A DNA stretch of 64,000 nt, taken from assembly GCA_023481175.1 (NCBI GenBank), contig JAMCWM010000034.1, positions 1-64,000 on the forward strand, in the 5' to 3' direction. Below, in pieces: positions 25,128 through 35,084 of the stretch. Position 1 is the first letter of the stretch. Each line of letters opens with the position of its first letter. Under the pieces are notes generated by a model. It saw nothing but the letters and a program-made list of their open reading frames with translations. It did not search any database and was not told the origin of the DNA. The translations under genes were made by a program, and so were the position numbers. Origin of the DNA: Nitrospirota bacterium (GTDB taxonomy: Bacteria; Nitrospirota; Leptospirillia; Leptospirillales; Leptospirillaceae).

Positions 25128-25364
25128 ATGAAGCAGTATCGAGCCGGTTTTCTGATGATGACCGCCGTCCTTTCGCTTTTTTCGGCCGGATGCCACTCCC
25201 CGGAGGGGACGTCTGGCAAGGCGGGGTCGACCAAGGCGCAGGAGTCCTCCCGGGAAGGGGTTCCGTCTCCTCCCTCGATCCTTCCGGGGCAGGTTGGCGG
25301 AGGAAACTCGTTTGTCCCGTATGCGGACAAGCCTCCCCTGGGAACTCCTGTGGAAACCCACTGA
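25128..25364 (+). CDS. Small lipoprotein, unknown
   Basis: A 78-residue protein: MKQYRAGFLMMTAVLSLFSA then a cysteine gives a clean lipobox (LFSAGC). The mature part is low-complexity, rich in S, G, P and K. GGAGAATGTGAA precedes ATG 25128. Probably co-transcribed with the DUF4337 gene. No family recognised. Confidence 0.7.
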   Translation: MKQYRAGFLMMTAVLSLFSAGCHSPEGTSGKAGSTKAQESSREGVPSPPSILPGQVGGGNSFVPYADKPPLGTPVETH

Positions 25365-25447
25365 CTTGATAGTTGGGGTCGCACAGGCTCTGAGTTCTGG
25401 TCTTTTGGCAGAAGAGGGGTTGATTTATTTATGGAGATCTGTAGAAT

Positions 25448-25969
25448 ATGAAGGATAACCTCGTTTTGCCCCCCTCCTCCGAGCGATTGACCGAAGAGAT
25501 CACCCTTCTTCTTGTTTCAATGGGACTGACACTCTACGAGCTTGTGCTACCAAAGAAAAGCGGCGGTGTTCTTCGGGTTTACGTCGAAGGCCCCGAGGGG
25601 GTGACGCTTGACCAGCTGGAAAATGCCAGTCGACGGATCAGTGTCCTGCTTGATGTCATGGATCCGTTTCCGGGAAAGTACCATCTCGAAGTGAGTTCCC
25701 CCGGTCTGGACCGGATTCTTAAAATTCCGGGAGATCTTGAAAAAAATGCAGGGAAATGGGTCAGCGTGAAGCTTCTCGAACCCGTGTCCGGCCAAAAAGT
25801 GCTCAGGGGGCGAATCGGAGCAGTTTCGGAAGAAGGGTTCGATCTTTTGGTGGAGACGGGCAAGAAGTCGTCCACAATCCAGGTCGGCTTTTCGAATGTC
25901 AGAAGTGTTCAGGCAGAGTTCTGGAGGCCTGTCCCCGTTCCTTCGGCCCGCGGGGCGGACCGGTCGTGA
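25448..25969 (+). CDS. rimP: Ribosome maturation factor RimP
   Basis: Assists 30S subunit assembly. The 173-residue protein has the typical N-terminal domain (LTLYELVLPKKSGGVLRVYV), the conserved VSSPGLDRIL segment (reads EVSSPGLDRIL here), and an Sm-like C-terminal domain. It is the first gene of the rimP-nusA-infB operon. Confidence 0.94.
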   Translation: MKDNLVLPPSSERLTEEITLLLVSMGLTLYELVLPKKSGGVLRVYVEGPEGVTLDQLENASRRISVLLDVMDPFPGKYHLEVSSPGLDRILKIPGDLEKNAGKWVSVKLLEPVSGQKVLRGRIGAVSEEGFDLLVETGKKSSTIQVGFSNVRSVQAEFWRPVPVPSARGADRS

Positions 25970-26081
25970 GGGAAGGACGGGCCTTATGTGGTACAGTGTA
26001 GAAATGAAAGCCGGCAGGAAGATGTTCCCTCCGGCAGGCATCGATGCCGGAAAGGAAGACGGGGACCGATGGGAGAGTTGA

Positions 26082-27425
26082 ATGGTTAATCAGGAATTGT
26101 TGAGTGTTCTTGACCAGCTTCAGCGGGAGAAGGGGATTCCCCAGGAGACGCTTCTGGAAGCCCTGCAGTCTGCGATTCTGACCGCCGCAAGGAAGCGTTA
26201 CGGGGGCGGGGACAATTTTCAGGTCGAGATTGATCCGAGAACGGGAGAGATCCAGGTCCTTCATGTCCGCCGTATCGTGGAGAACGTCTCCTCACCCATG
26301 GAGGAAGTCTCCCTTGCCGAAGCGATGGAGTCGGATCCCGGAGCGGAAGTCGGAGACGAGATCGGGTCCTTTCTGGAGATCGACGATTTCGGCCGCATTG
26401 CCGCCCAAGCGGCAAAACAGGTCATATTCCAGAAGGTGCGCGAGGCGGAGTGGTCTGTGGTGGCCAGGGAATTCGGCGGAAAAAAGGGAAATGTGGTCGC
26501 CGGAGTCTACATTGGCCAGGAAAAAAGGAACTTCATCGTCGACCTTGGGAAAACGGAGGCGATACTCCCCTTCAAGGAACAGATACCCCGGGAGTCCTTT
26601 CACCGGGGAGACAGGGTCAAGGCCCTTCTCCTCGACATCCGGACAACCACGCGTGGGCCCCAGCTGATCCTTTCCCGAACACATCCGGATTTCCTCGCAC
26701 GTCTTTTTGAAAAGGAAGTTCCGGAGATCGCCGAAGGGATCATCGAAATCAAGGGTGTGGTCCGGGATCCGGGCGAGCGGGCCAAGGTGGCGGTCTTGTC
26801 CCGGGATCCCAACGTCGATCCGGTCGGTTCGTGTGTCGGGGTCAAGGGGTCTCGGGTCCAGGCGATTGTCCGGGAAATTCACGGGGAAAAGATCGATATC
26901 ATCGACTGGAGCCCGGATCCGGGAACATTTATCGCCCGGGCCCTCTCTCCGGCCAAGGTTCTTCGCGTTGCGACGAGGGACGGGGAATTCGACAAGGTCG
27001 CCACAGTTGTCGTCGCCAACCAGCAGCTTTCCCTGGCCATCGGACGTCGGGGCCAGAATGTGCGTCTCGCGGCCAAACTGACCGGATGGAAGATCGATAT
27101 CTTCAGCGAACAGCAGTACGAGGCCGACCGGATGGCCCGGTCGGCCGAAGGGGAGCAGGAGGGAGAGACCGGTCTTGCGCCCGAGGGCCAGTCTATGATT
27201 CTTCTCGAAGATCTTCCAGGCATGGGCGGGAACATGGCCGATGCCCTGAAGGCTGCAGGCTTCGACACGGTTGAAAAGGTGGCCAATGCCTCAGCCGAGG
27301 ATATTGCAAAACTGCCGAAATTTGGTCCAAAGACAGCCGCCAAGCTGATCGAGACCGCAAGAGATTTCATGGGTTATCCGAAGACGTCCGGTGCTTCTGC
27401 GGAGACGGATTCGGGATCGCTATAA
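26082..27425 (+). CDS. nusA: Transcription termination/antitermination factor NusA
   Basis: Binds RNA polymerase and nascent RNA. Domains in order: N-terminal polymerase-binding domain (to about 125), S1 (about 130-200; [20 protein letters not shown]), KH1 and KH2 ([37 protein letters not shown]), then one C-terminal helix-hairpin-helix repeat ([20 protein letters not shown]). It sits 112 bases after rimP with infB 20 bases downstream. Confidence 0.96.
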   Translation: MVNQELLSVLDQLQREKGIPQETLLEALQSAILTAARKRYGGGDNFQVEIDPRTGEIQVLHVRRIVENVSSPMEEVSLAEAMESDPGAEVGDEIGSFLEIDDFGRIAAQAAKQVIFQKVREAEWSVVAREFGGKKGNVVAGVYIGQEKRNFIVDLGKTEAILPFKEQIPRESFHRGDRVKALLLDIRTTTRGPQLILSRTHPDFLARLFEKEVPEIAEGIIEIKGVVRDPGERAKVAVLSRDPNVDPVGSCVGVKGSRVQAIVREIHGEKIDIIDWSPDPGTFIARALSPAKVLRVATRDGEFDKVATVVVANQQLSLAIGRRGQNVRLAAKLTGWKIDIFSEQQYEADRMARSAEGEQEGETGLAPEGQSMILLEDLPGMGGNMADALKAAGFDTVEKVANASAEDIAKLPKFGPKTAAKLIETARDFMGYPKTSGASAETDSGSL

Positions 27426-27445
27426 CTGAAGAGGGGGATGGTTCT

Positions 27446-30061
27446 TTGAAGGTTTATGAATTGGCTCGCGAACTGAAAATGGAAAGCAAATCCCTGCTTG
27501 CCAAGCTTAAACTGTGGGGAATTCATGCTCCCTCCCACATGGCGACACTGGATGAACGAACCGTCGCCATTGTTCGGCAAAAGATAAAGAAGGGCGAAGA
27601 GGCTCCGGAAGCCCCCAAAAAACCCATCCTTATCAAGAAGAAATCCGTATCTCCCGTCACGGAGATACTGGAAGGCCAGCCGTCCCAGGAAGAGGCCATT
27701 CTTTCTTCCGAGCTTCCGCCTTCCGAAGTCCGGACATCCGTGGCGTCCCAGGAGCCGAAGATTTCCGAGACGGCTCCCCAGCTCTCCGAAAGCCTGCCTC
27801 CACCCATCCCGCCAGTCGAGAACATTCTTCCGCGTATTCCTGTCGAGGGCTGGACGCAGGAATCCATGCCGTCGCGGCAGGCCGAGAAGGGTGTGCCGGC
27901 AGCCACTTCAGCCACCCCTTCCAAGGAGGCCGCGGAAAAGGGCAGTGCCCGTGACCGGGGAGCGGTTGGGGACAAGCGCGGGAAACCGGCCAAGTCCGTC
28001 AAGGAAAAGACTCAGAAACTCGACCGTCTTCATATGTTGCGGGAAGAGGACTTTGTTGATCTCGAGGAGTCTGCGGAAAAAGAAAAAGAGTCGGTTCCCG
28101 GCAAAACTCCGGCCGCTCCCGCGGGGGTTCACCGGGTTGTGGCTCCGGGAGCCCCCCCGGAGACCCCGGCCGTCCCCCGGGCTCCCTTTCCCCGGCCTGC
28201 CTTCAAAAAACCCACGTCTTTCAAGAAAAAGAGCAAAGGTGGCAGCGATTCCCGGAATGCCTCTCCCGCGATTGACGGGACAAAGGCTCGGAAAAAATCC
28301 ATCCGTATCGAGGCGGGAACCAGCGTCAAGGATTTTGCGGACCGTATGGGGGTCAAGGTTCAGGATGTGATCATGCGCCTGATGTCCATGGGTGTCATGG
28401 CTACGATCACTGAGCCCATCGACCCGGAGGCGGCGATGCTGGTCGCCGAACAGTTGGGCATTGTCGTTGAGATCCAGCAGGAAGAGCCTGAAGAAGCCAT
28501 TCTCGGGGAAACGGAAGACTCCCCGGAGGATCTCCTGTCCCGACCGCCCGTTGTGACGATCATGGGCCATACGGACCACGGCAAAACATCCCTTCTCGAT
28601 GCCATTCGCAAGAGCAAGGTCGCCGAAGGGGAAGCGGGAGGCATTACCCAGCATATCGGGGCCTATACCGTCTCGATCAATGGGCGGGATATCACCTTTC
28701 TCGATACTCCAGGCCATGAAGCCTTTACGGCGATGCGGGCTCGGGGCGCCAAGGCCACAGATGTGGTGGTGCTTGTGGTCGCGGCGGATGACGGGGTCAT
28801 GCCTCAGACTGTCGAAGCGATCAACCATGCCCGGGCCGCCGACGTTCCGATCGTTGTGGCCATCAACAAGATCGACAAACCGGAAGCCAATCCGGACCGT
28901 GTGAAACAGGCTCTTTCCGAATACGGACTGACTCCCGAAGAGTGGGGCGGGACCACGATCTTCTGTCCCGTCTCGGCCAAGAAAAGAATCGGTCTGGATC
29001 TGTTGCTGGAAATGATCCTTCTGCAGGCGGATGTGCTGGATCTCAAGGCGAATCCCAACCGGAGGGCCCGGGGACTCGTGATCGAATCCCGACTCGACAG
29101 AGGAAGGGGAATTGTGGCTTCGGTCCTCGTCCAGAAAGGAACACTAAAAGTCGGCAACTTCCTTGTTCTGGGAGCACAGGTCGGGCGGGTCCGCAGTCTC
29201 ACCGACCCCTTCGGTCACCGTGTCACGGAGGTGACGCCCTCCCATTCGGCAGAGGTCATCGGTCTCGATGGCATGCCCCAGCCCGGGGATATCTTCATCG
29301 CGGTTGAGGACGAAAAGCTCGGCCGACAGGTCGCCATGGCCCGTCAGGCTCGTCAAAGGGCCGCCCAGCTCCTCCAGAACAAGAAGGTGACCCTTGAGGA
29401 CCTTTATACCCAGATCGAGGAAGGAATCATCAAGGACCTGAACCTGATCCTGAAGGTGGATGTCCAGGGATCGATCGAGCCCATTCGCCAAGCCATCGGC
29501 AAGCTTGAGAACAAGAAAGTCCGGGTCCGCTTCATCCATGAGGGAGTCGGCGGAATCCGCGAAACCGATGTCCTGTTGGCCCAGGCCTCCAATGCCGTCA
29601 TCCTGGGCTTCAATGTTCGTCCGGAACCCAAGGCGCTGGCGCTGGCGGAACGGGAAAAAGTGGAAATGAAGTTCTACTCGGTCATCTATGATGCCGTGGA
29701 GGATATCCGGAAGGCAATGGAAGGAATGCTGTCTCCCACCATCCGCGAAAAGTTCATCGGCCGCGCCGAGGTCCGTCAGGTGTACAATATCACCCGCGTT
29801 GGCATGGTGGCCGGGTGTTATGTGTCGGAGGGGGTCATGCAGCGGACCGGGACCGTGATCAAGCTCATCCGGGACGGGGCCGTGGTTTACGAAGGCAAGA
29901 TGGAAGCCCTGAAGCGATTCAAGGATGATGTCCGTGAAGTCGCCGCGGGATACGAATGCGGGATCTCCCTGGAAAACTTCCGTGATATCAAGGTGGGAGA
30001 CCTGATCGAGTGCTTCGTCCAGGAAAAGGTCGCAGGAAAGCTTGAGCCGGTCTCACCGTGA
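27446..30061 (+). CDS. infB: Translation initiation factor IF-2
   Basis: GTPase that brings initiator tRNA to the 30S subunit. An IF2_N module (residues 1-55), a low-complexity P/E/K-rich linker (about 60-285), a second IF2_N-like region (290-345), and the G domain follow. G1 is GHTDHGKTS near residue 373, G3 DTPGHEA, G4 NKID. Domains II-IV continue to the end, with [20 protein letters not shown] in the C-terminal half. Most IF-2 proteins read GHVDHGKTS; Thr replaces Val here. The start is TTG with GAGGGGG upstream. Confidence 0.96.
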   Translation: MKVYELARELKMESKSLLAKLKLWGIHAPSHMATLDERTVAIVRQKIKKGEEAPEAPKKPILIKKKSVSPVTEILEGQPSQEEAILSSELPPSEVRTSVASQEPKISETAPQLSESLPPPIPPVENILPRIPVEGWTQESMPSRQAEKGVPAATSATPSKEAAEKGSARDRGAVGDKRGKPAKSVKEKTQKLDRLHMLREEDFVDLEESAEKEKESVPGKTPAAPAGVHRVVAPGAPPETPAVPRAPFPRPAFKKPTSFKKKSKGGSDSRNASPAIDGTKARKKSIRIEAGTSVKDFADRMGVKVQDVIMRLMSMGVMATITEPIDPEAAMLVAEQLGIVVEIQQEEPEEAILGETEDSPEDLLSRPPVVTIMGHTDHGKTSLLDAIRKSKVAEGEAGGITQHIGAYTVSINGRDITFLDTPGHEAFTAMRARGAKATDVVVLVVAADDGVMPQTVEAINHARAADVPIVVAINKIDKPEANPDRVKQALSEYGLTPEEWGGTTIFCPVSAKKRIGLDLLLEMILLQADVLDLKANPNRRARGLVIESRLDRGRGIVASVLVQKGTLKVGNFLVLGAQVGRVRSLTDPFGHRVTEVTPSHSAEVIGLDGMPQPGDIFIAVEDEKLGRQVAMARQARQRAAQLLQNKKVTLEDLYTQIEEGIIKDLNLILKVDVQGSIEPIRQAIGKLENKKVRVRFIHEGVGGIRETDVLLAQASNAVILGFNVRPEPKALALAEREKVEMKFYSVIYDAVEDIRKAMEGMLSPTIREKFIGRAEVRQVYNITRVGMVAGCYVSEGVMQRTGTVIKLIRDGAVVYEGKMEALKRFKDDVREVAAGYECGISLENFRDIKVGDLIECFVQEKVAGKLEPVSP

Positions 30062-30362
30062 CAGGGATCCCTCGAAACGGTCTCGGATCGACCATCTGAT
30101 CCTGATCCTTCATTTTCCGGCAGTTCACTCCCTGAAGGAAAAGAGACAGGTCTTGTCGGGATTGCTTTCAAAAATCCGGGATCGCTATCCCGTTTCCGTT
30201 GCCGAAACGGGTTACCAGGATCTCTGGCAACGGGCCTTGGTGGAGGCAGTCATGATATCCTCCGATCCCAGCCTTCCAGACCGCATCTTCGAGAAGATCC
30301 GGGAACTTGTCCTTTCCTATCCGGAAATTGTACTCCTCGATTCGCATCGTGAGTCCCTGTGA
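30042..30362 (+). CDS. DUF503 (YlxP-like) protein
   Basis: A 106-residue protein with the DUF503 signature [20 protein letters not shown] followed by [20 protein letters not shown]. It is commonly found between infB and rbfA, as here, and has been linked to ribosome maturation in that context. The TTG start lies inside the infB 3' end (20-base overlap); no ATG exists before the conserved core, so the N-terminus is uncertain. It overlaps rbfA by GTGA. Confidence 0.85.
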   Translation: MSRSHRDRDPSKRSRIDHLILILHFPAVHSLKEKRQVLSGLLSKIRDRYPVSVAETGYQDLWQRALVEAVMISSDPSLPDRIFEKIRELVLSYPEIVLLDSHRESL

Positions 30363-30727
30363 AGAAGGATCCGGGATTCCGAAGGGCAGACAGGGTCCAA
30401 GCGGAAATCCATGAGGTCATGGCGATGATTCTTTCCCGCTTTTCCCGGGAACCCCGCTTCTCCCGGGCCACGATTACCCGAGTGACCCTTTCCGGGGATC
30501 TTAGGAAAGCGACCATATTTTATCGCCTCTTTCCAGGGGAGGATCCAACTCTTTGCCAGGAAGCCTTCGACCGTCATCTGGGGGGGCTCAGAAAAGAGCT
30601 TGCGAGCCGGATCAGGATCAAGTACATTCCCACCTTGAACTTTCTTCTTGATACGGGGGAAACGGATTCCGAACGGATCGAGAGGCTCCTGGCCAGCCAG
30701 AATTCAGGGGAAGAAGGGGAGGCGTGA
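30359..30727 (+). CDS. rbfA: Ribosome-binding factor A
   Basis: Small KH-like protein needed for 16S 5' end maturation and 30S assembly. The 122-residue sequence shows RRADRVQAEIHEVMAMILSR, then FSRATITRVTLSGDLRKATI and IKYIPTLNFLLDTG, the three conserved RbfA blocks. It starts at GTG overlapping the previous stop, and overlaps truB in the same way. Confidence 0.93.
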   Translation: MKKDPGFRRADRVQAEIHEVMAMILSRFSREPRFSRATITRVTLSGDLRKATIFYRLFPGEDPTLCQEAFDRHLGGLRKELASRIRIKYIPTLNFLLDTGETDSERIERLLASQNSGEEGEA

Positions 30728-31725
30728 GTTTTTTTTCCGAGACGGAGGCGTCGATGGTCTCCGGAGTCCTTCTGGTCGACAAGCCTTCGGGACCGACTTC
30801 CCATGATGTTGTCCACGAAATCCGGAAGAAGACCGGCATCGACCGGGTGGGACACGGAGGAACACTCGACCCCCTGGCATCGGGCTTGTTGCCGCTGTTT
30901 CTGGGAGAGGCGACAAAGATGTCGGGTTTCCTTCAGTCCCATGATAAATCCTATGAGTTTGACATCGCTCTCGGAATTTCGACGGATAGCGACGACAGCC
31001 AGGGGAAGGTTCTCTCGAAAAGGCCTCTTCCGGAAAGTCTGTCAGAAGAGACTCTCCGGTCCCTCCTGACCCGGTTTGTCGGAGACCAGATGCAGGAACC
31101 GCCGATGTATTCTGCTGTGAAGCAGAAGGGGGTTCCCCTTTACAAGCTGGCCAGGAAAGGGATGACCGTCGATCGCGCCCCCCGTCCCGTCACGATATAC
31201 TCGCTTGAACTCCAGGGCTGGAGCGCAGGGATCCTTTCCCTCCGGGTCCACTGTTCGAAGGGCACCTATGTCCGTGTCCTTGCCCGGCAGATCGGAGAAG
31301 CCCTGGGGTGCGGAGGCCATGTGAGCCGTCTCCGCCGACTTTCCATCGGAAGCTTTTCCGTGGAGGAGGCGGTCGGACTCGAAGTCGTCGAATCTTCCTG
31401 GAACGGGAAGGATCTCGAGGCGGCTCTTATCGGACCGGACGCAGTCTTTCGTGACCTGTCCTCTCTCGAGCTGCTTCCGCAGGTTTCTCCGGTCTTGCAA
31501 AAGGGCTCCCTGATTCCCGGAGTCTGGGTTTTCCGCCGGAAAGGATTGTTTCATGCGAAGGATATGATTAGAATAATGGGGCAAGGCGGGAAGATTTTGG
31601 GATTGGCAGAGGCCCTTTTGGGATCCGAGGAGACCGGTCTTTTTCCCGGTGGCATCCCTGTGGCCAGGGTTGTTCTCGTCTTTCGGACGAAGACCCCGGG
31701 GGTCAGGGAGACATCTATCAGGTGA
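30724..31725 (+). CDS. truB: tRNA pseudouridine-55 synthase TruB
   Basis: Isomerises U55 in the T loop of tRNAs. The catalytic aspartate is D49 in GHGGTLDPLASGLLP. Further motifs: the KSYEFDIALGISTDSDD strand, QEPPMYSAVKQKG, and CSKGTYVRVLARQIGEALG. The 333 residues include a C-terminal PUA-like region. The start is GTG in GTGA overlap with rbfA. Confidence 0.95.
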   Translation: MSFFSETEASMVSGVLLVDKPSGPTSHDVVHEIRKKTGIDRVGHGGTLDPLASGLLPLFLGEATKMSGFLQSHDKSYEFDIALGISTDSDDSQGKVLSKRPLPESLSEETLRSLLTRFVGDQMQEPPMYSAVKQKGVPLYKLARKGMTVDRAPRPVTIYSLELQGWSAGILSLRVHCSKGTYVRVLARQIGEALGCGGHVSRLRRLSIGSFSVEEAVGLEVVESSWNGKDLEAALIGPDAVFRDLSSLELLPQVSPVLQKGSLIPGVWVFRRKGLFHAKDMIRIMGQGGKILGLAEALLGSEETGLFPGGIPVARVVLVFRTKTPGVRETSIR

Positions 31726-31784
31726 CTCGAAGGTTTAGGTCACATTCTCTCAAACAATGAAAAGGTTAAAAGGGAGTTTCAGGC

Positions 31785-32054
31785 ATGGCATTGAGCAAGG
31801 ACAAGAAACAGGAAGTCATCAATTCCTTCAAGATTTCGAGCAACGATACCGGGTCTGTCGAGGTTCAGGTGGCCATCTTGACCGAGAGGATCAACCAGCT
31901 GGGAGAACATTTTAAGAAGTTTCCAAAAGATGTCCATTCCCGTCGGGGTCTTCTTCTTATGGTCAGCCGGAGACGCCGTCATCTCAAGTATCTTCAGTCG
32001 ACCAACCCTGCCAAGTACCAGGAAATCATCGGAAGACTGGGATTGCGTCGCTAG
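31785..32054 (+). CDS. rpsO: 30S ribosomal protein uS15
   Basis: An 89-residue S15: KQEVINSFKISSNDTGSVEV, the GGLxxHKD-equivalent loop (HFKKFPKDVHSRRGLL), then SRRRRHLKYLQ. AAAGGGAG lies 12 bases before the ATG. Followed by a structured spacer and pnp, the classic rpsO-pnp order. Confidence 0.97.
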   Translation: MALSKDKKQEVINSFKISSNDTGSVEVQVAILTERINQLGEHFKKFPKDVHSRRGLLLMVSRRRRHLKYLQSTNPAKYQEIIGRLGLRR

Positions 32055-32062
32055 TTCGAAAG

Positions 32063-32147
32063 ACGGGTTTCAGAAGGGCGTTGAACCGACTTCAACGAAC
32101 TCCCGTAGGGTGGGTAAAAGTCGTTTTTGCGGCCGGCTGAAACCCGT
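32063..32147 (+). promoter_or_regulatory. Two-stem RNA structure between rpsO and pnp
   Basis: ACGGGTTTCAG (32063-32073) is perfectly complementary to CTGAAACCCGT (32137-32147). Inside lies a second perfect stem, CGTTGAA (32079-32085) with TTCAACG (32091-32097). This long stem with a nested hairpin in the pnp leader resembles the RNase III-processed leader through which E. coli PNPase represses itself. The equivalence is inference. Confidence 0.6.
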
Positions 32148-32198
32148 AAATACAATTGATTCCATGAGTCCGGTAACCGGAAAGGAATAACCTGAGAT

Positions 32199-34328
32199 AT
32201 GAAACCAGAGACAGTTGAAGTGATCGTTGGCGGAAAGTCCGTCAGGATCGAGACCGGCCGAATGGCCCGCCAGGCCGACGGAGCGGTTGTCCTGTGGGTC
32301 GATGGAACAGTGATCATCGCGACCGCCGTGGCCTCGAAATCCATCAAACCGGGAACGGATTTTCTCCCTCTGACGGTCGACTACCAGGAACGCGCCTATG
32401 CGGCAGGAAAGATTCCCGGAGGGTTCTTCAAGCGGGAAGGGAAGCCTTCAGAGCGGGAAATCTTGAATAGCCGGTTGGTTGACCGTCCCATACGTCCTCT
32501 TTTTCCGGAGGGATTCTATTACGACACCCAGGTGATCGCTTCAGTGGTCTCGGCAGACCGCGGCGGAGTGACAGACGTGATGGCGGTCGTGGCGGCCTCT
32601 GCGGCTCTCACGATCTCCGACATTCCCTTCCATGATCCCCTGGGAGCTGTCCGGGTCGGATATGTCGACGGTCATTTCGTCATCAACCCGGATCTGGAAC
32701 AGCAGGAGAAGTCCACGATCGATCTGGTGGTGGCCGGAACCTCCGACGCTATCATGATGGTGGAAGGAAAGGCCTCTGAGGTATCGGAAGATCTTTTTCT
32801 GGAGGCCATCCGTACGGCCCACAATGCCTGTCAGCCCATCATCGCCGCTCAGGTCGAACTCCAGAAAAGAATCGGAAAAGCGAAAAGGCAACTTCCTCCC
32901 GTTCCCGTCCGTCCCGAACTGATGGACCGCATCAGAATGGGAGCGAAGGATTCCCTGACGGAAATCCTTGTCATGTCGGACAAGAGAGCGCGCGAGGAAC
33001 GGACCACGGAAATCAGGAATGCTCTGGCCAAGGGACTCTTCCCGGACGGCTTCAAGGACGCCCAGGAGGAAAAGGAATTTTCCACGGGGTTCCACGATCT
33101 CGAAAGGGAACTCCTTCGTGCCATGGTTCTCGACCGCGGAATTCGTGCCGATGGACGCAAGACAACGGAAATCCGTCCGATCACCATTGAGGTGGGCATC
33201 CTTCCAAGGACGCATGGATCCGCCCTCTTTACTCGCGGAGAGACCCAGAGCCTTTCTGTGGCCACGCTGGGAACCTCCGACGACGAACAGCGGATCGACG
33301 CCCTGGAGGGAGAATCCACCAAGCGATTCATGCTGCACTATAACTTCCCGGCCTTTTCCGTGGGTGAAGTCAAGCCGATGCGCGGCCCCGGCAGACGGGA
33401 AATCGGCCATGGAAATCTTGCCGAACGGGCTCTCCTGCCCGTCCTTCCATCCAAGGAGGCCTTCCCCTATTCCATCCGCCTGGTTTCGGACATCCTCGAG
33501 TCCAATGGGTCGACCTCCATGGCGACGGTCTGCGGAGGAACCCTGGCCATGATGGATGCCGGCATCCCGATCAAAGCTCCCGTCGCGGGAATTGCCATGG
33601 GGCTGATCAAGGAAGGGGACCGTGTTGCGATCCTTTCGGATATCCTGGGGATCGAGGATCATCTGGGGGACATGGATTTCAAGGTCACCGGAACCGACGC
33701 CGGAGTCACGGCGGTCCAGATGGACATCAAGATCAAGGGGATCACCCTCGAGATCATGAAAAAAGCCCTTGATCAGGCCCGGGAAGGCCGGATCCATATC
33801 ATGAGCAAAATGAAGGCCTCTCTCCCGTCTGTGAGGGAAAACATGTCTCCGTATGCTCCCCGGATCCTCACCATCCAGGTGAAACAGGACAAGATCCGGG
33901 AAGTGATCGGGCCCGGAGGGAAGATGATCCGGAGCATCACCGAGAAGACCGGAGTCAAGATCGACATCGAGGATTCAGGCCTGATTCGGGTGGCCTCGGC
34001 CGACGAGGAGGCTGCCAAAAAGGCCATCGAAATGATCAACCAGGTCGTGGCTGAGGCGGAAGTCGGAAAGATCTACCTCGGAAAGGTCAAGACCGTTGCC
34101 GATTACGGAGCCTTTGTGGAGATCATGCCGGGAACGACCGGCTTGTGCCATGTCTCTCAGCTTGAACCCCGCCGGGTCGAAAAGGTGACCGACGTCGTCA
34201 ATGAAGGTGACGAGATCCTGGTCAAGGTTCTCGAGGTGGATCGGCAGGGAAAAATTCGTCTGTCCCGCAAGGAAGCGATTGCCGAAGAGGGCGAAGCCCG
34301 AGAGCACCGTGCGGCCACCAAGGCCTGA
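32199..34328 (+). CDS. pnp: Polyribonucleotide nucleotidyltransferase (PNPase)
   Basis: Phosphorolytic 3'-5' exoribonuclease. Two RNase PH domains (about 5-140 and 310-545; SRLVDRPIRPLFPEGFYYDT, GPGRREIGHGNLAERAL), a helical linker, KH (IREVIGPGGKMIRSITEKTG) and S1 (GKVKTVADYGAFVEIMPGTT) domains. The 709-residue length is standard. Expression is probably controlled by the preceding two-stem leader. Confidence 0.97.
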   Translation: MKPETVEVIVGGKSVRIETGRMARQADGAVVLWVDGTVIIATAVASKSIKPGTDFLPLTVDYQERAYAAGKIPGGFFKREGKPSEREILNSRLVDRPIRPLFPEGFYYDTQVIASVVSADRGGVTDVMAVVAASAALTISDIPFHDPLGAVRVGYVDGHFVINPDLEQQEKSTIDLVVAGTSDAIMMVEGKASEVSEDLFLEAIRTAHNACQPIIAAQVELQKRIGKAKRQLPPVPVRPELMDRIRMGAKDSLTEILVMSDKRAREERTTEIRNALAKGLFPDGFKDAQEEKEFSTGFHDLERELLRAMVLDRGIRADGRKTTEIRPITIEVGILPRTHGSALFTRGETQSLSVATLGTSDDEQRIDALEGESTKRFMLHYNFPAFSVGEVKPMRGPGRREIGHGNLAERALLPVLPSKEAFPYSIRLVSDILESNGSTSMATVCGGTLAMMDAGIPIKAPVAGIAMGLIKEGDRVAILSDILGIEDHLGDMDFKVTGTDAGVTAVQMDIKIKGITLEIMKKALDQAREGRIHIMSKMKASLPSVRENMSPYAPRILTIQVKQDKIREVIGPGGKMIRSITEKTGVKIDIEDSGLIRVASADEEAAKKAIEMINQVVAEAEVGKIYLGKVKTVADYGAFVEIMPGTTGLCHVSQLEPRRVEKVTDVVNEGDEILVKVLEVDRQGKIRLSRKEAIAEEGEAREHRAATKA

Positions 34329-34504
34329 GTCTCTTCGTCGGATCGGATTCCGCGACCGGGGTGGATTCAGGGTCCGCTTTTGAAAAGTTTCTTGTTTTTT
34401 GAGTATTTGCCCGTTCGTTTTCCTTCCTGGCCGAAGCTTCGGAGGGGGGCAAGCTGGCAGCCTTGTTTTTTTGTTCTGCCTGTACGATACTGTTTTATCG
34501 AGGG

Positions 34505-34650
34505 CAGGAACTGACCGGAGTCAAAGCCTCCTGCGATCCCGACAGGACGTGAAGCCCGAAGCGGCTTCGCGCATCCTCGGCGAAAGAGGAACGTCCGGTT
34601 GCAAAACCGGAGACCCCACCGGAAGCCGATAGGGCCGAGGTGGTGGGAAT
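34505..34650 (+). ncRNA. Candidate structured RNA: five hairpins in tandem
   Basis: The spacer after pnp holds consecutive stems: TCCTG/CAGGA (34529-34533 with 34543-34547), GAAGCC/GGCTTC (34551-34556 with 34563-34568), TCCTC/GAGGA (34574-34578 with 34586-34590). These are followed by TCCGGTT/AACCGGA around a GCAA tetraloop (34594-34600 with 34605-34611) and CCACC/GGTGG (34616-34620 with 34639-34643). No frame with a ribosome site covers it. It precedes a small membrane-peptide gene, so a riboswitch-like leader or a separate sRNA are both possible. I could not match it to a known class. The plus strand is assumed from the direction of the neighbours. Confidence 0.4.
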
Positions 34651-34811
34651 GTTCATAGTGGCTTTGCCATAATGTCCGGGTCTTAATCTCAATGTGTCAG
34701 AATCGCCTTTTTTACCCCTCCGGGCTCTGTCGACAGAGTTTTTCAGGAAGGGGAATTCATCTCCCGGTTCTCCCGGGGGACGGCGTGGCATTCAAAAAGG
34801 AGGAGATCTCG

Positions 34812-34934
34812 ATGGATGTGAACAAGGGTGCTGCCGGTCTGGTTGTTGTCGCCATCATCATGGCCGTTGTTTGGGGTGGTCTTTCTGCGTATGTGGGTAT
34901 CAATCCCTTCTTTCTTCCGACCGGGGCGCACTAG
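34812..34934 (+). CDS. 40-residue single-helix membrane peptide
   Basis: A very strong ribosome site (AAAGGAGGAGATCTCG) precedes an ATG encoding MDVNKGAAGLVVVAIIMAVV then WGGLSAYVGINPFFLPTGAH. One hydrophobic helix (about residues 8-28) ends in an aromatic/proline tail. It resembles the tiny accessory subunits of membrane complexes, but no family is recognised. The structured RNA candidate lies 160 bases upstream and may be its leader. Confidence 0.6.
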   Translation: MDVNKGAAGLVVVAIIMAVVWGGLSAYVGINPFFLPTGAH

Positions 34935-35084
34935 CTTCCGTCTGGCGGTTTCGCCCGCCGGTCAGACCGGTGATTTTTATTTGCATTCATTCTTCTTAAA
35001 GGCAGAATTCCCTCTCTTAGGCGTTCCTTGCCAAGAGGGGGATGAATGCCATTTGATTTTTAAAAATAAAAGCAGTAACCAAAA

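Noticed and set aside
34594-34611. Stem-loop resembling a tRNA-Cys anticodon arm (loop TTGCAAA)
   Set aside because: No D arm, no TTCGA-type T loop and no acceptor stem surround it; the stem is better read as 7 bp with a GCAA tetraloop inside a hairpin series.
34574-34611. GAGGAA.GTCCGG similarity to the 5' conserved region of RNase P RNA
   Set aside because: The remaining conserved RNase P regions are not found downstream, and the available space is too short.
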